DNA of 64,000 nucleotides. It comes from Arthonia radiata (taxonomy: Eukaryota; Ascomycota; Arthoniomycetes; Arthoniales; Arthoniaceae). Position 1 is the stretch's first letter. Every line of letters begins with the position of its first letter. The notes under the pieces were generated by a model. It made no database searches and had not been told where the DNA came from. It saw only the letters and a program-made list of their open reading frames with translations. Shown here piece by piece: positions 20,521 through 29,128 of the stretch. Position numbers and translations under genes: made by a program. Location: NCBI GenBank assembly GCA_002989075.1, contig PSQN01000014.1:1178001-1242000 (forward strand), read 5' to 3'.

Positions 20521-20676
20521 GCAACCTGCTTCTGAATGCCGTATGGTATAAAGCACACTTCTCACAACTACGAACAATGTTAACATTGCATCTCATACAT
20601 TTTATCTCAGACTCGCTAAAGTTTCCATCATAGCCACCCTACATACAACAACCTCTAAAGGACAACAGGGAACAAG

Positions 20677-20910
20677 ATGTGCCACGAAGGTTTGTGCCAC
20701 TCCTGTCAAAAGCATATCTCCGTGATCGGGTGGTGCAAGAAAGCCACCAGCGAAAACAAACCATGCGAGACATTTGGTCCACGCGTCAGCCAACACCCTG
20801 AGAATCCACAGGCCATCTATAAGTGCGGCGATTGTGGGCGAGGGCGAACAGAACAGCCCGGTGTGACACGCATAGGCAGTTCTGGTATTGAACCGGGCAG
20901 GAAACGCTAA
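20677..20910 (+). CDS. Small Met-Cys-His family protein, member 3
   Basis: 77 residues, MCHEGLCHSCQKH..., Cys at 2, 7, 10, 20, 30, 50 and 53, with SQHPEN before the last pair. The tail GSSGIEPGRKR is nearly the same as in member 4, and the two also share sequence after the stop codon (AGATAGGCGATACTC...GACTGTCGAACTT), so they are the most recent pair. The seven cysteines and His3 could hold one or two Zn ions; no known zinc-finger class fits exactly. No signal peptide or membrane segment. Confidence 0.75.
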   Translation: MCHEGLCHSCQKHISVIGWCKKATSENKPCETFGPRVSQHPENPQAIYKCGDCGRGRTEQPGVTRIGSSGIEPGRKR

Positions 20911-21286
20911 GCGCGATAGCGATCGAGCATTAGATAGGCGATACTCAGACTGTCGAACTTATAAGCAAAGTTTTCTTCGCTGCCGTATCTTTACCTGGTG
21001 CTTTTTAAGTGGACTACTGATCATAGGGTTGATTTTCTCAGCGTTCGCATAATGATTATACCCTGAATGTTGTCTGCGACGCTATCTGCGACGCTGCGGT
21101 TAAGCTCGAAAGAGGTAGTCCTCCGATTGTGTTGCGACTCTACGCTGTCGCGTATTGCACCCGTTTAGGGGCCCTTTACAGCTCGTGCGAGCCACGTAGC
21201 CATCTGTCATGTTGCATAGCAGATCTGGCTTGTAGTGATCGCATGGTAGTCCGTAGAGCCGGTCCGTGACGTGGTCCGGACATCCT

Positions 21287-21296
21287 GACAGCTTGT
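21287..21296 (+). promoter_or_regulatory. Shared upstream element GACAGCTTGT (member 4)
   Basis: Lies 161 bp before the position of the family start codon, within GTGACGTGGTCCGGACATC then TGACAGCTTGTTCAACCTGC. Confidence 0.6.
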
Positions 21297-21447
21297 TCAA
21301 CCTGCCTCAGAATCTCACGTGGAACATAAGACCCTTCCACTCCCACGAATGTAAAGATTTCGTCTCCCACATCTTACCTCACACTCTCCATCTTGGCCAC
21401 CCTACAAACAACAATCTCCCGAGAACAACAGAAACCAAACGATCAAG

Positions 21448-21693
21448 ATATGCCACGCAGGAAAATGTCATCACTGCAGCAAATTGCTCCCCGGTTCCGT
21501 CTGGTGGTGCAAGAAAGCGCATGACGAACCATGCGAGACCCTCGAACCAGCCGTCAGCCAACACCCTGACCCTGGGGACGATGAACTTATGAAGACTGCT
21601 ACCATGAAATGCAACGATTGTGCGCGGGGACGAATAGAGCCTGACGTAACACGCGTGAACAGTTCTGGTATTAAATCGGGCAGGAAACGCTGA
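21448..21693 (+). pseudogene. Small Met-Cys-His family member 4, start codon reads ATA
   Basis: The frame is intact for 81 codons (xCHAGKCHHCSKL..., Cys at 2, 7, 10, 21, 29, 55 and 58; tail SSGIKSGRKR), but the codon at the family's fixed start is ATA instead of ATG. The next ATG nearby (21450) is in another frame. The change equals a G-to-A on this strand, the kind RIP makes at CA/TG sites. All other features, including the promoter element and the 3' flank, match member 3. Either this copy is silenced, or initiation uses a near-cognate codon or an upstream spliced start. Confidence 0.6.
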
Positions 21694-22057
21694 GAGGCGT
21701 GGCGACCGAGCATCAGATAGGCGATACTCGGACTGTCGAACTTGAATAGAATCAATATTCTTCCTCGCTCCCGTATCTTCGCCTATTGCTTTTAGTATGA
21801 ACTTCTGGTCATGACTTTGAGTCTCTTAGCATCCGCATGATTGTTACAACCAGGGGGTTGTGTGCGACGCTGCGACAAAGCTTGAGAGAGGTGGTTTTCC
21901 GGGCGTGTTGCGACCCCTCGCGATTGCGCATTGCACCCGTTTCGGGGCCTTCGTAATTCTTGCAAGCCATGTACTGCGAAGCGGATTTGCGGCGTAACGA
22001 CCATAACGATCGTGTAATAATCTGTAAAGCCGTTATGCGACGTGGGTCGGACAATCT

Positions 22058-22067
22058 GACAGCTTGT
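22058..22067 (+). promoter_or_regulatory. Shared upstream element GACAGCTTGT (member 5)
   Basis: Lies 176 bp before the member 5 ATG within GCGACGTGGGTCGGACAATC then TGACAGCTTGTTCAACCTGG. A TAAAAG follows about 45 bp later. Confidence 0.6.
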
Positions 22068-22233
22068 TCAACCTGGAGGCTAGATGTGAACCCTACCTAC
22101 AATAAAAGACGCTTCAGTTCCCACAGATCTCAAAAACTTATCTCACATATTCTTTTTCACACTTACCGAGCTCCCTATCCTAGCCACCTTACTCACAGCA
22201 ACCTCCGAATTACAACAAAAACTAAGGAACAAC

Positions 22234-22431
22234 ATGTGTCACTTCATCAAATGCTCCCGCTGCAAAAACGTCATCATCGATTCGATCGGGTGGTGCAGCA
22301 ACGCCTCCAGCACCCGCGAGCAATGCCAGAATATTGACCCTGCGGTTGACAGACACCCTGAAGACAAGAAAGTCATCTATGACTGCGTAGACTGCAGCCG
22401 AGGACGCTCGGAAGTGAAGTCACGAAGGTGA
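22234..22431 (+). CDS. Small Met-Cys-His family protein, member 5
   Basis: 65 residues, MCHFIKCSRCKNV..., Cys at 2, 7, 10, 21, 31, 51 and 54, with DRHPED and VIYDCVDC before a short basic tail (SRGRSEVKSRR). The tail starts like that of member 3 (GRGRTE) but is cut short. Confidence 0.75.
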   Translation: MCHFIKCSRCKNVIIDSIGWCSNASSTREQCQNIDPAVDRHPEDKKVIYDCVDCSRGRSEVKSRR

Positions 22432-22997
22432 AACATGTCTGAGCTGAAGTACAGAGCGCATGGTAGTGTGTCGGAGTGGCTGAGAGTGATCTTGACGAGA
22501 CTTAGATAGGTGGTGCTTTGATAGCTGAATTTGAAGAAGATCACCCTCTTCCTGAGCTCCTGCCTCTTCGCCGCGTATTTCCTTGAAAGGTGTTGCGGCC
22601 CCGGGCTCGAGTATGAGGCATTGTAGCGATCGCTTAGCGTCGCGCATTGGGCCTGTTTTGACGGTAAGGGGACCATCTCGCGCGCCCCCAATTTCTGCGA
22701 GCTACGCGTCGGGCCTTTCACTACGAAAGCGGATCGGGGCTCATAGTAGAGCCTTCAAGCGACGTCGGTCAGACATCTTGGTTCGTGACAGATTCTTGCC
22801 ATGTGTCCTTCAAACCCATGCTTCAAATGGAACGCTCTCTCCACCGCAACCAATAACAGCGTCTCGACTAGCTATCTTCTTTACCTACATCCAGCTGCAA
22901 TCTCAAGGAAAACTCGCTTCTCCACTCACAGCTCCCTTTGTCTACATTCAACCCCGTGTTTGAATATCGTCTTGAGAGCCCCGAGAAGCATCGAACG

Positions 22998-23234
22998 ATG
23001 TGCCACCTAGGAAAATGCTATCTGTGTGGCAAGCATGCCCTCGAAAACATCTTCCAGTGCAAGCACGCTGCCGATGATGGCAGGAAACCGGGCGGGGATC
23101 CAGATAAAACATGCGACGTCGTCGACGAGAAACACTACACGGGTGCCCCAGATAACGACGTACCGTACGCGTGCAAGGGTTGTGCTACAAAGCCACAGGA
23201 ACGGGCGACGACCAGGAGAGTAGAAATATTCTGA
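22998..23234 (+). CDS. Small Met-Cys-His family protein, member 6
   Basis: 78 residues, MCHLGKCYLCGKH..., Cys at 2, 7, 10, 21, 39, 59 and 62. It has a longer loop between the central and the fifth cysteine than the others, then VPYACKGC and a basic tail with TTRRVEIF, like SSRKVIEI of member 7. The upstream block is only partly conserved (GCGACGTCGGTCAGACATCT at about 22759). Confidence 0.75.
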   Translation: MCHLGKCYLCGKHALENIFQCKHAADDGRKPGGDPDKTCDVVDEKHYTGAPDNDVPYACKGCATKPQERATTRRVEIF

Positions 23235-23435
23235 TGTACATCGCCGTGTTGGAGGAGCGGAATCATCGAGAGACAGCCATCCGAGCAATTACCTAGCGTC
23301 GCGCCTTGTGCCGTTTTGATAGCAAGCGAGCCGAAGCGGCCGCCCCAAACTCCTGCAAGCTACGGAGATATTCATATTTTTTTTGCAAGTCGGATCCTGT
23401 CAGAGAGCTATTATGCGACACTAGTCGGACAGTTT

Positions 23436-23445
23436 GACAGCTTGT
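23436..23445 (+). promoter_or_regulatory. Shared upstream element GACAGCTTGT (member 7)
   Basis: Lies 156 bp before the member 7 ATG within GCGACACTAGTCGGACAGTT then TGACAGCTTGTCCAG; TTTATATTC follows. Confidence 0.6.
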
Positions 23446-23591
23446 CCAGATTAGTCCTTTATATTCTTCTCTCGTAAAGCCAGAGGCAATGTTAATCCTA
23501 CCAATTTATTCTCTCGCCCTCCACTGACCCTGAACTCAAAATCAGTCGTCCTTCCTGAACACCACAAAAGAACAAACATTTCAGCCAAAGA

Positions 23592-23801
23592 ATGTGTCAC
23601 AAAGGCATGTGTTACATTTGCAGCAAGGAGCTTGTCGACAGGATCTTCCACTGTAACAAAGCTGTCAAGGAGGACAGAATGTGCGACACCATCTCGGGAC
23701 CATACGGCAGTCATCCCGATCACGATATCATTTACTCATGCAAGGACTGCAGTGCAAAGCTGCCGGACCACTCATCGTCCCGGAAAGTTATCGAGATCTG
23801 A
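23592..23801 (+). CDS. Small Met-Cys-His family protein, member 7
   Basis: 69 residues, MCHKGMCYICSKE..., Cys at 2, 7, 10, 21, 31, 50 and 53, with SHPDHD and IIYSCKDC. The C-terminal RKVIEI matches the end of member 6, so these two form a second close pair. Confidence 0.75.
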   Translation: MCHKGMCYICSKELVDRIFHCNKAVKEDRMCDTISGPYGSHPDHDIIYSCKDCSAKLPDHSSSRKVIEI

Positions 23802-24529
23802 TGTACATGGTTGTAGAGGCAGGGCGGAATGGTAGAGACGAAGGTTATCTATGGGGAAGACGACTTAGTACTCATGTATAGGCAGTGTTTGCAGCTGGTA
23901 GTTGAACATTCGCTTGTCGCACCCAGACTTGTGACGCGCTGACGTGGAAATTGTGCAATAGTGACGGTATGCAGAGCCTGACGGTGTTTTGGACAGTCTT
24001 GTCACGACTCCGCGCCGTCGTCCATTGCGCGCATTTCGATACTAAGTGAGACATTTCGCCCCATCTCAGCCGCTGCAAGGTGTCAAGCGATATGTTTGTC
24101 GGTCTTCTTGAACAGCAGAGCTGAGATCCTGGGAGGAATACTCTGTAGCGCTAGTCGAACATCGTGAGTGGAATACGGGCTAGTTATTTGCAACATGAGC
24201 ATCCTAGCGATTACCGCCACAGCATCGGGAATTGCACCTTGTCCGGAAAGAGTCCTGACGTGTCCCTGCTCGTGAAGTGCCACAAGCGGCGTGCACAACC
24301 TTTTGAACAGCTGTGCTCGGTGAAAGCTCCCCTTTAGTTGACAAACATGTAAAGTCAACGTGTTGTCATCGACTGTACTTTCAAGTTAATATCTTGGCCC
24401 TAGAAACACTATCTTCGCTGTTTCCGAAGTGCACTGATAAGAATCTTCTGGCCAACACAGTTGTCACATTACAAACGCTAAAAGCCATTTTACCAGCCAT
24501 TGCTTTGTGTGAAGAAGTATCAACCAAAC

Positions 24530-24757
24530 ATGTGCCGCCACCTCAGATGCCCGCGGTGTTCTGATATCTGCGACTTTTTGCGCTGCGAAAAAGCGAAGAA
24601 AGAAAAGAAGGAATCGTGCTCCACCCTGAAAGAGCCCTTGGAAAAACATCCAGAAACGGGATTGCCTCTCGCTTGCGAAGACTGCCTGACTCCGGAGGAA
24701 AAAGCAAGGATAGTGCCGGAAGGAGAGCCATCTCGCGGACGACGCAAGGCGCGTTGA
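24530..24757 (+). CDS. Small Met-Cys family protein, member 8
   Basis: 75 residues, MCRHLRCPRCSDICDF..., Cys at 2, 7, 10, 14, 19, 30, 49 and 52, with EKHPETG and LACEDC, then a charged basic tail (SRGRRKAR). His3 is Arg here with His at 4. The upstream region lacks the GACAGCTTGT element in clear form. Confidence 0.72.
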   Translation: MCRHLRCPRCSDICDFLRCEKAKKEKKESCSTLKEPLEKHPETGLPLACEDCLTPEEKARIVPEGEPSRGRRKAR

Positions 24758-26210
24758 GTATCTGATACAGAGCCTTGCTCGGAGCTCGGGTTGCTATTGA
24801 CAGCACGATCGCGTGCGCAACCGACGGAAGTTTGAACGTGTTTGGAGGAAGACGTGTGTGGTCGAAAGAACGGAGACCCATGAGCGTGCGGGTTAAGAGA
24901 CCGCCACTGTTTTCTGATCTGGTACGAGCCGAGCCAAGCGTGACGTCCTGGTATGAGCTAGATATTAGACTTCACGCTGGAATGGTAGATTAAAACTATG
25001 TCTGAGCGCTGCATGCGATGTGTCTTCCTGCAAAGTTGCTGCTCTCCGTGTGCCCTCATCAAGATCCTTTTGGTCGACACAAAGGGCATGATACTGTCCT
25101 CTACTCCATCTGCTTGATGGTAAAAGTTTTGTCTAGCACGACCAAGCGACCTGGACTTTCCTCAGACTTCCACATGTCCTGCGCACGACCGTAGCTACAA
25201 CCCTGTAAAGCGGCGTTTTACATGTCCGCTGAAACAAGGCGGGCTACGCTTACCGTCTCCACGGCGTTAATCATTGAGATTTTATACGTCCAACCAAACG
25301 AAAGGTAAGACCGTGCGCGCTGAACGCATCGTGTGGGGTGTCTCAAGCTGCTTCAGCGACGTGTATATAGCACAGATGCCTAGACGGCCCGTGCACAATA
25401 ATCATGATGGACGTCACGTGAATAGTTCTCTTAATCGGCAACCGGCAAATATGTGCAAAACTATCAAGTTTGTTTCCCTTTATCTTCTGCCCTACCATGA
25501 TAAAATTTGGGGCAATGTCTCCCTAGTAAGAAGCCCTGAAACGCCCCTTGAACGCTCCTACGAACGCCTCTACGAAGACGTCTACGAATAGAGAAAAAGT
25601 AAGCGTCGCCACTTATAGAGATGCTCAAGAGACTGTCGTACAGCGCTTGAGGGCCGTTTGTAGAGGCGCTCGTTAGTCTCGCACAGTCTTTTGTAGGACC
25701 CATCTTGAAAGGGAGGCGGCGTGTCGATACCAAGGGGCGAGCCATAGATTTATCGCTAGTGGTATCCAAGGCAGAAAATTATTGTTAGTGGTAGCTCTGG
25801 TAGATTAGGTCGAACTTGGTGGTATCGCAGATATTTGCCGGTTGGCAATTCGCACTCTTAGAACCACAAGGCAATGTCGACTGCATTCGCGTTTGGGTCC
25901 CGTCCACTGGAGGCTCGCTTGCTGACTTGGCAGCTGCTGTTTGTATCGATGCACGTTTTATTTAACGTGCGCAATAGTCCTAGCGAGTTTGTGATACGCT
26001 TCCCATGGGAAACACCATGGACATCGTGGGAACTCTGTGGAACATCCTGTCCGCGGGCACATAATCGTGACAGCGTGTCGCAATGGCTGTTTGCCATTTA
26101 AAGGCCGCAACATCGTCGTGTTCTCCACCTTTCTTTCTGTAGAAGCAGACTTCGCAACACATCCATCGCACCGTCCACTCTTCCTTTCCATTACACCAAC
26201 CGCCGGCAGA
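24758..26210. other. Gap in the small-gene array
   Basis: A copy could have been lost here: the spacing to member 9 is about twice the usual. A frame at 25451-25591 begins ATGTGCAAAACT (MCKTIKFV) but has no further cysteines and is not convincing. Nothing else is supported. Confidence 0.35.
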
Positions 26211-26393
26211 ATGTGCCACAAACCACAATGCCACAAGTGTGGCGAGACATTCCACACCCTCATCGTAAGGTGCTTTGAGCACCAGGGCAAATCCACGACA
26301 TGCCAAAACGTCACTACCTCCACCACAGACACGAACGGTCAGAAGTACTATGGCGATACCTGTGTGCCGAAGGATGTACGGAAGAATGGCTAA
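26211..26393 (+). CDS. Small Met-Cys-His family protein, member 9
   Basis: 60 residues, MCHKPQCHKCGETFH..., Cys at 2, 7, 10, 21, 31 and 51; the last pair is reduced to a single Cys (GDTCVPKD). A longer in-frame ORF begins upstream at 26037, but the family start at 26211 is preferred because every other member starts at this Met-Cys. Confidence 0.7.
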   Translation: MCHKPQCHKCGETFHTLIVRCFEHQGKSTTCQNVTTSTTDTNGQKYYGDTCVPKDVRKNG

Positions 26394-27303
26394 GGGCACG
26401 TTCAGTGTTGGTCACGATTAGAGCTATGTCTAGGACGACACTGCCGACAATGCCTTCACGTTGAAGTGAGTGGCTGCTCGTGGCGGTTCGTGGCAACATT
26501 ATAGACTCATGTCCTCGCGTGCGCCTTCGAGCAGAACAACATTTGTCGACTGATATCGGCGAACTTTCCTCGTCTGGGGCCTTGGTAGCACACTTGAATA
26601 AATGACAGATCCCGAGCGTCGTATGTTCAAGCGGCATGAGTAGACCTGCTATGCGCGACTATTGTTTTTGAGTGATGCTTGCGCTCTGCTTTAGTGTGCA
26701 ATACTGCTTCTTTCAACTTGATGACCTTGTCACGTGGTTATACATGTTTTAGCAGCTGATGACCATCTTTTGTTCGAGGTAAGAAGCTGAGAGAGGGAAC
26801 GACAAAGAAAGAGCGAATTTCCATTGCGCCAAGGTACTTTCGTCACAGCGCTGTTGCTGGGGTGATAGCGTGCACATCAACAGTCTTCATTGCACCTAAA
26901 TTTTCGTAGGCACACTTCTGGACGTTTGATGGTCCCATCAGGGTTGTTTGGTCAGCCGCGTTGAAGTATACCCTTTGCTCGCTCGTCGTCTTGCGCTGCT
27001 CAACCTGAACTGGCTCGATGACCGCTCAAAGGCGCCACGAACATAGCGCTCCTCGTGTTGCGCCCTGGAAGTTCACATTGTACCTTACTTTCTATAGCAC
27101 TCTTAAAAGTACTGCTGAGTGGTCGTCGGCATCTTATTTCCCTATCACGTTAAAGTCGGCCTCCTTTACGGACCATACCTCATTTCCATCTCTCGATCAG
27201 CCAAGAGCGCTTCGAATACCTCCAAGCCTTTCTTGATCCACACTGCCATCTCTTCACGTAACTTATAAGTCACGCAATCGTAGCAGTAATGCAGCCCACA
27301 CGT
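26394..27303. other. Intergenic region, no supported gene
   Basis: Only short frames with no shared motif. No further copy of the small cysteine family was found here on either strand. Confidence 0.4.
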
Positions 27304-27681
27304 CTATCGAGGGTGATCACGCCACCTATAGGTGCACTCCGAGGCTCGGGTCTGTGCCTGTTCAACGTAACGATGAAGAATATGTCGGGCGCGAGCGCAC
27401 GAGTCAACGCTCACGTCTGCCATGTCCGCAACAGCTCGCGCATATGCCTCGAGCGCAGGCGTCGCTGGATCGGAAGCGCAGTGCTGTGTTATCGTACAGT
27501 ACCACAGTGGAGGTGGTCGGTTGGGTATGTTATCTTCAACTGGGTCGGGACTTCTGGCGCGGAATCTAGACCTGGTGGAATCGCTCATGTTGCGGGTAAT
27601 GTCCACATAAGCAATCAAGTAGTTGAACAAAGCGTCGAGAGACGCTTGATCAGGAGTTGCGGAAGAGGTCGTTGAGGCCAT
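27304..27681 (-). CDS. Hypothetical 125-residue protein
   Basis: An uninterrupted minus-strand frame, MASTTSSATPDQASLDALFN..., with helix-like acidic and polar segments (LDALFNYLIAYVDITRNMSD; ALEAYARAVADMADVSVD) and a basic Pro/Arg linker. No family recognised, no signal peptide. Codon choice is typical of the host genes around it. Could be a single exon of a larger gene. Confidence 0.4.
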   Translation of the reverse strand: MASTTSSATPDQASLDALFNYLIAYVDITRNMSDSTRSRFRARSPDPVEDNIPNRPPPLWYCTITQHCASDPATPALEAYARAVADMADVSVDSCARARHILHRYVEQAQTRASECTYRWRDHPR

Positions 27682-28313
27682 AGGGATTGGATATGTCGAA
27701 CCGAGTTTTGCAATGATCGAGAACAGGGTGGTGCAATATTCAGAACATCCAGGCCAGGTGAGGGCTTGTCAGTCTTGAAGGACTGTAGGTTCCGGCAAAC
27801 GCATCTCCAGGTCAAACGAGCGAATGCAAACCTCGCCACCTTGCACGAATATGCGCCTGACCAACAGGCACGCCCTCCTCTCGCCAACGACTCAAAACAC
27901 AATTGAGTAGGTTATAGCAGCTCCCTGCCTAATAGCTCCATAAATCCATCGCGACCCTCGACTTATGCTCGGATTCATGACGCAGCATTGCCATTGGACG
28001 TCCTTGGAGCTTCATGTCATGGAGTCTTCATCTTCAAAAGATCTTCGTAATGTAATAGCATGCAGCATCGAAGGTGCAGAAAGACTGAAGAGAAATGCAA
28101 GCGGTCTGCTGCAACTCATACACGAATGCTAAGGTTGTAGGCTGTTACGCTGCATGTCATGCTGCTGTGGCCCCAGAGCTGTGTCTGGGGCTGAATGTGC
28201 CAAGCTTTTTCTTGCGATGCGAGTCTGTTGCGCGAGACGGTAAGTGAGCATTCTGAGTTGCCGTGGCGGACACCCAGATGAAGCACCCAGTGACCGGAAA
28301 CACATAAACCAAA

Positions 28314-28820
28314 TCATCCAAGCGCAACTCCGCCATCGACTTCGCCATATGTTGGCAGTCGCTCTCCTCCCACAGCAATGCCGTCCTCACCACCGCCCCA
28401 ATTTGAGAACTCGGCTTCCAGTACGTCAGCTCTTCCAGCGGTCGCTCTTTGCCAGAGCAGAATCAGAACGGCAGTGTGGTTGTCGCTTGTCACGACAGTC
28501 ATCTCGGGCCAGCCGGGCGCATCTCGAGCGACATCACGAGCCCAGCGGACACGCAAAGCCTTGATCTTACCAGGGGGCAGAACAGGACCATCGGGTAGAT
28601 GTGAGATAGCGTAAGCGGTAGACTGATGAGATGAGTAGTTGGGTGAATGGGCGATTGCGTCGCAGATCTTCTTGCCCAGCTGTGAGAAAGGCCAGTGGGT
28701 CTGAACGAAGAGGAGCTCGTGACGCGCGGATCAAGGAGAGAGCTGTCGGTGGTTGGAACGAAAGATGCTTAGAACATCCGGTTGACCTCTTCCAGGTGCA
28801 ACTCCAGTACTGAATGACAT
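28314..28820 (-). pseudogene. Hypothetical gene relic with one in-frame TGA
   Basis: From ATG 28820 on the minus strand: MSFSTGVAPGRGQPDVLSIF..., a TGA at 28733-28731, then a strongly protein-like stretch HELLFVQTHWPFSQLGKKI ... GKIKALRVRWARDVARD, APGWPEMTVVTSDN ... ADVLEAEFSNW, to a stop at 28314. A second frame just downstream continues as LDDLVYVFPVTGCFIWVSA. I do not recognise the family. An intron covering the TGA is possible but I see no good pair of splice sites. It lies only ~120 bp from the left copia element. Confidence 0.4.
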
Positions 28821-28938
28821 CTGAGAAGCTTGATATAATGGTGGTAGCGTATGGATGCCTTCCGACCCAACCAGACTCCATCGAGCATTGCGGGAATGCT
28901 CGTATACATGTCAGATGTCAAGTGAGCATCACAGTAGG

Positions 28939-28943
28939 ATTCT
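28939..28943. repeat. Target-site duplication ATTCT, left copy
   Basis: ATTCT directly precedes the left LTR and recurs directly after the right LTR (34187-34191). Five bp is the usual length for Ty1/copia elements. Confidence 0.85.
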
Positions 28944-29128
28944 TAATAAGGTATATGGCTTTTATCACATTCCGACTAACATGGTACGAAGGTAGGTACA
29001 GGAGGATGAGACGGAAGATATGAGTGCGTCTATCACGTGATCCCGATACATGCCTATTCAGGCAATTCTTTACCAGGTATCTCGTATCTTGGCATAGCCA
29101 TCTAAACTAGGCGATCCTGCACACAATA
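28944..29128 (-). repeat. LTR of copia element 1, left copy (3' LTR)
   Basis: 185 bp, aligned end to end with 34002-34186. This copy is visibly less mutated than the right one. Confidence 0.9.

Noticed and set aside
25451-25591. A tenth member of the small Met-Cys family (MCKTIKFV...)
   Set aside because: It begins Met-Cys but has no further cysteines, lacks the shared upstream element, and the similarity ends after two residues.
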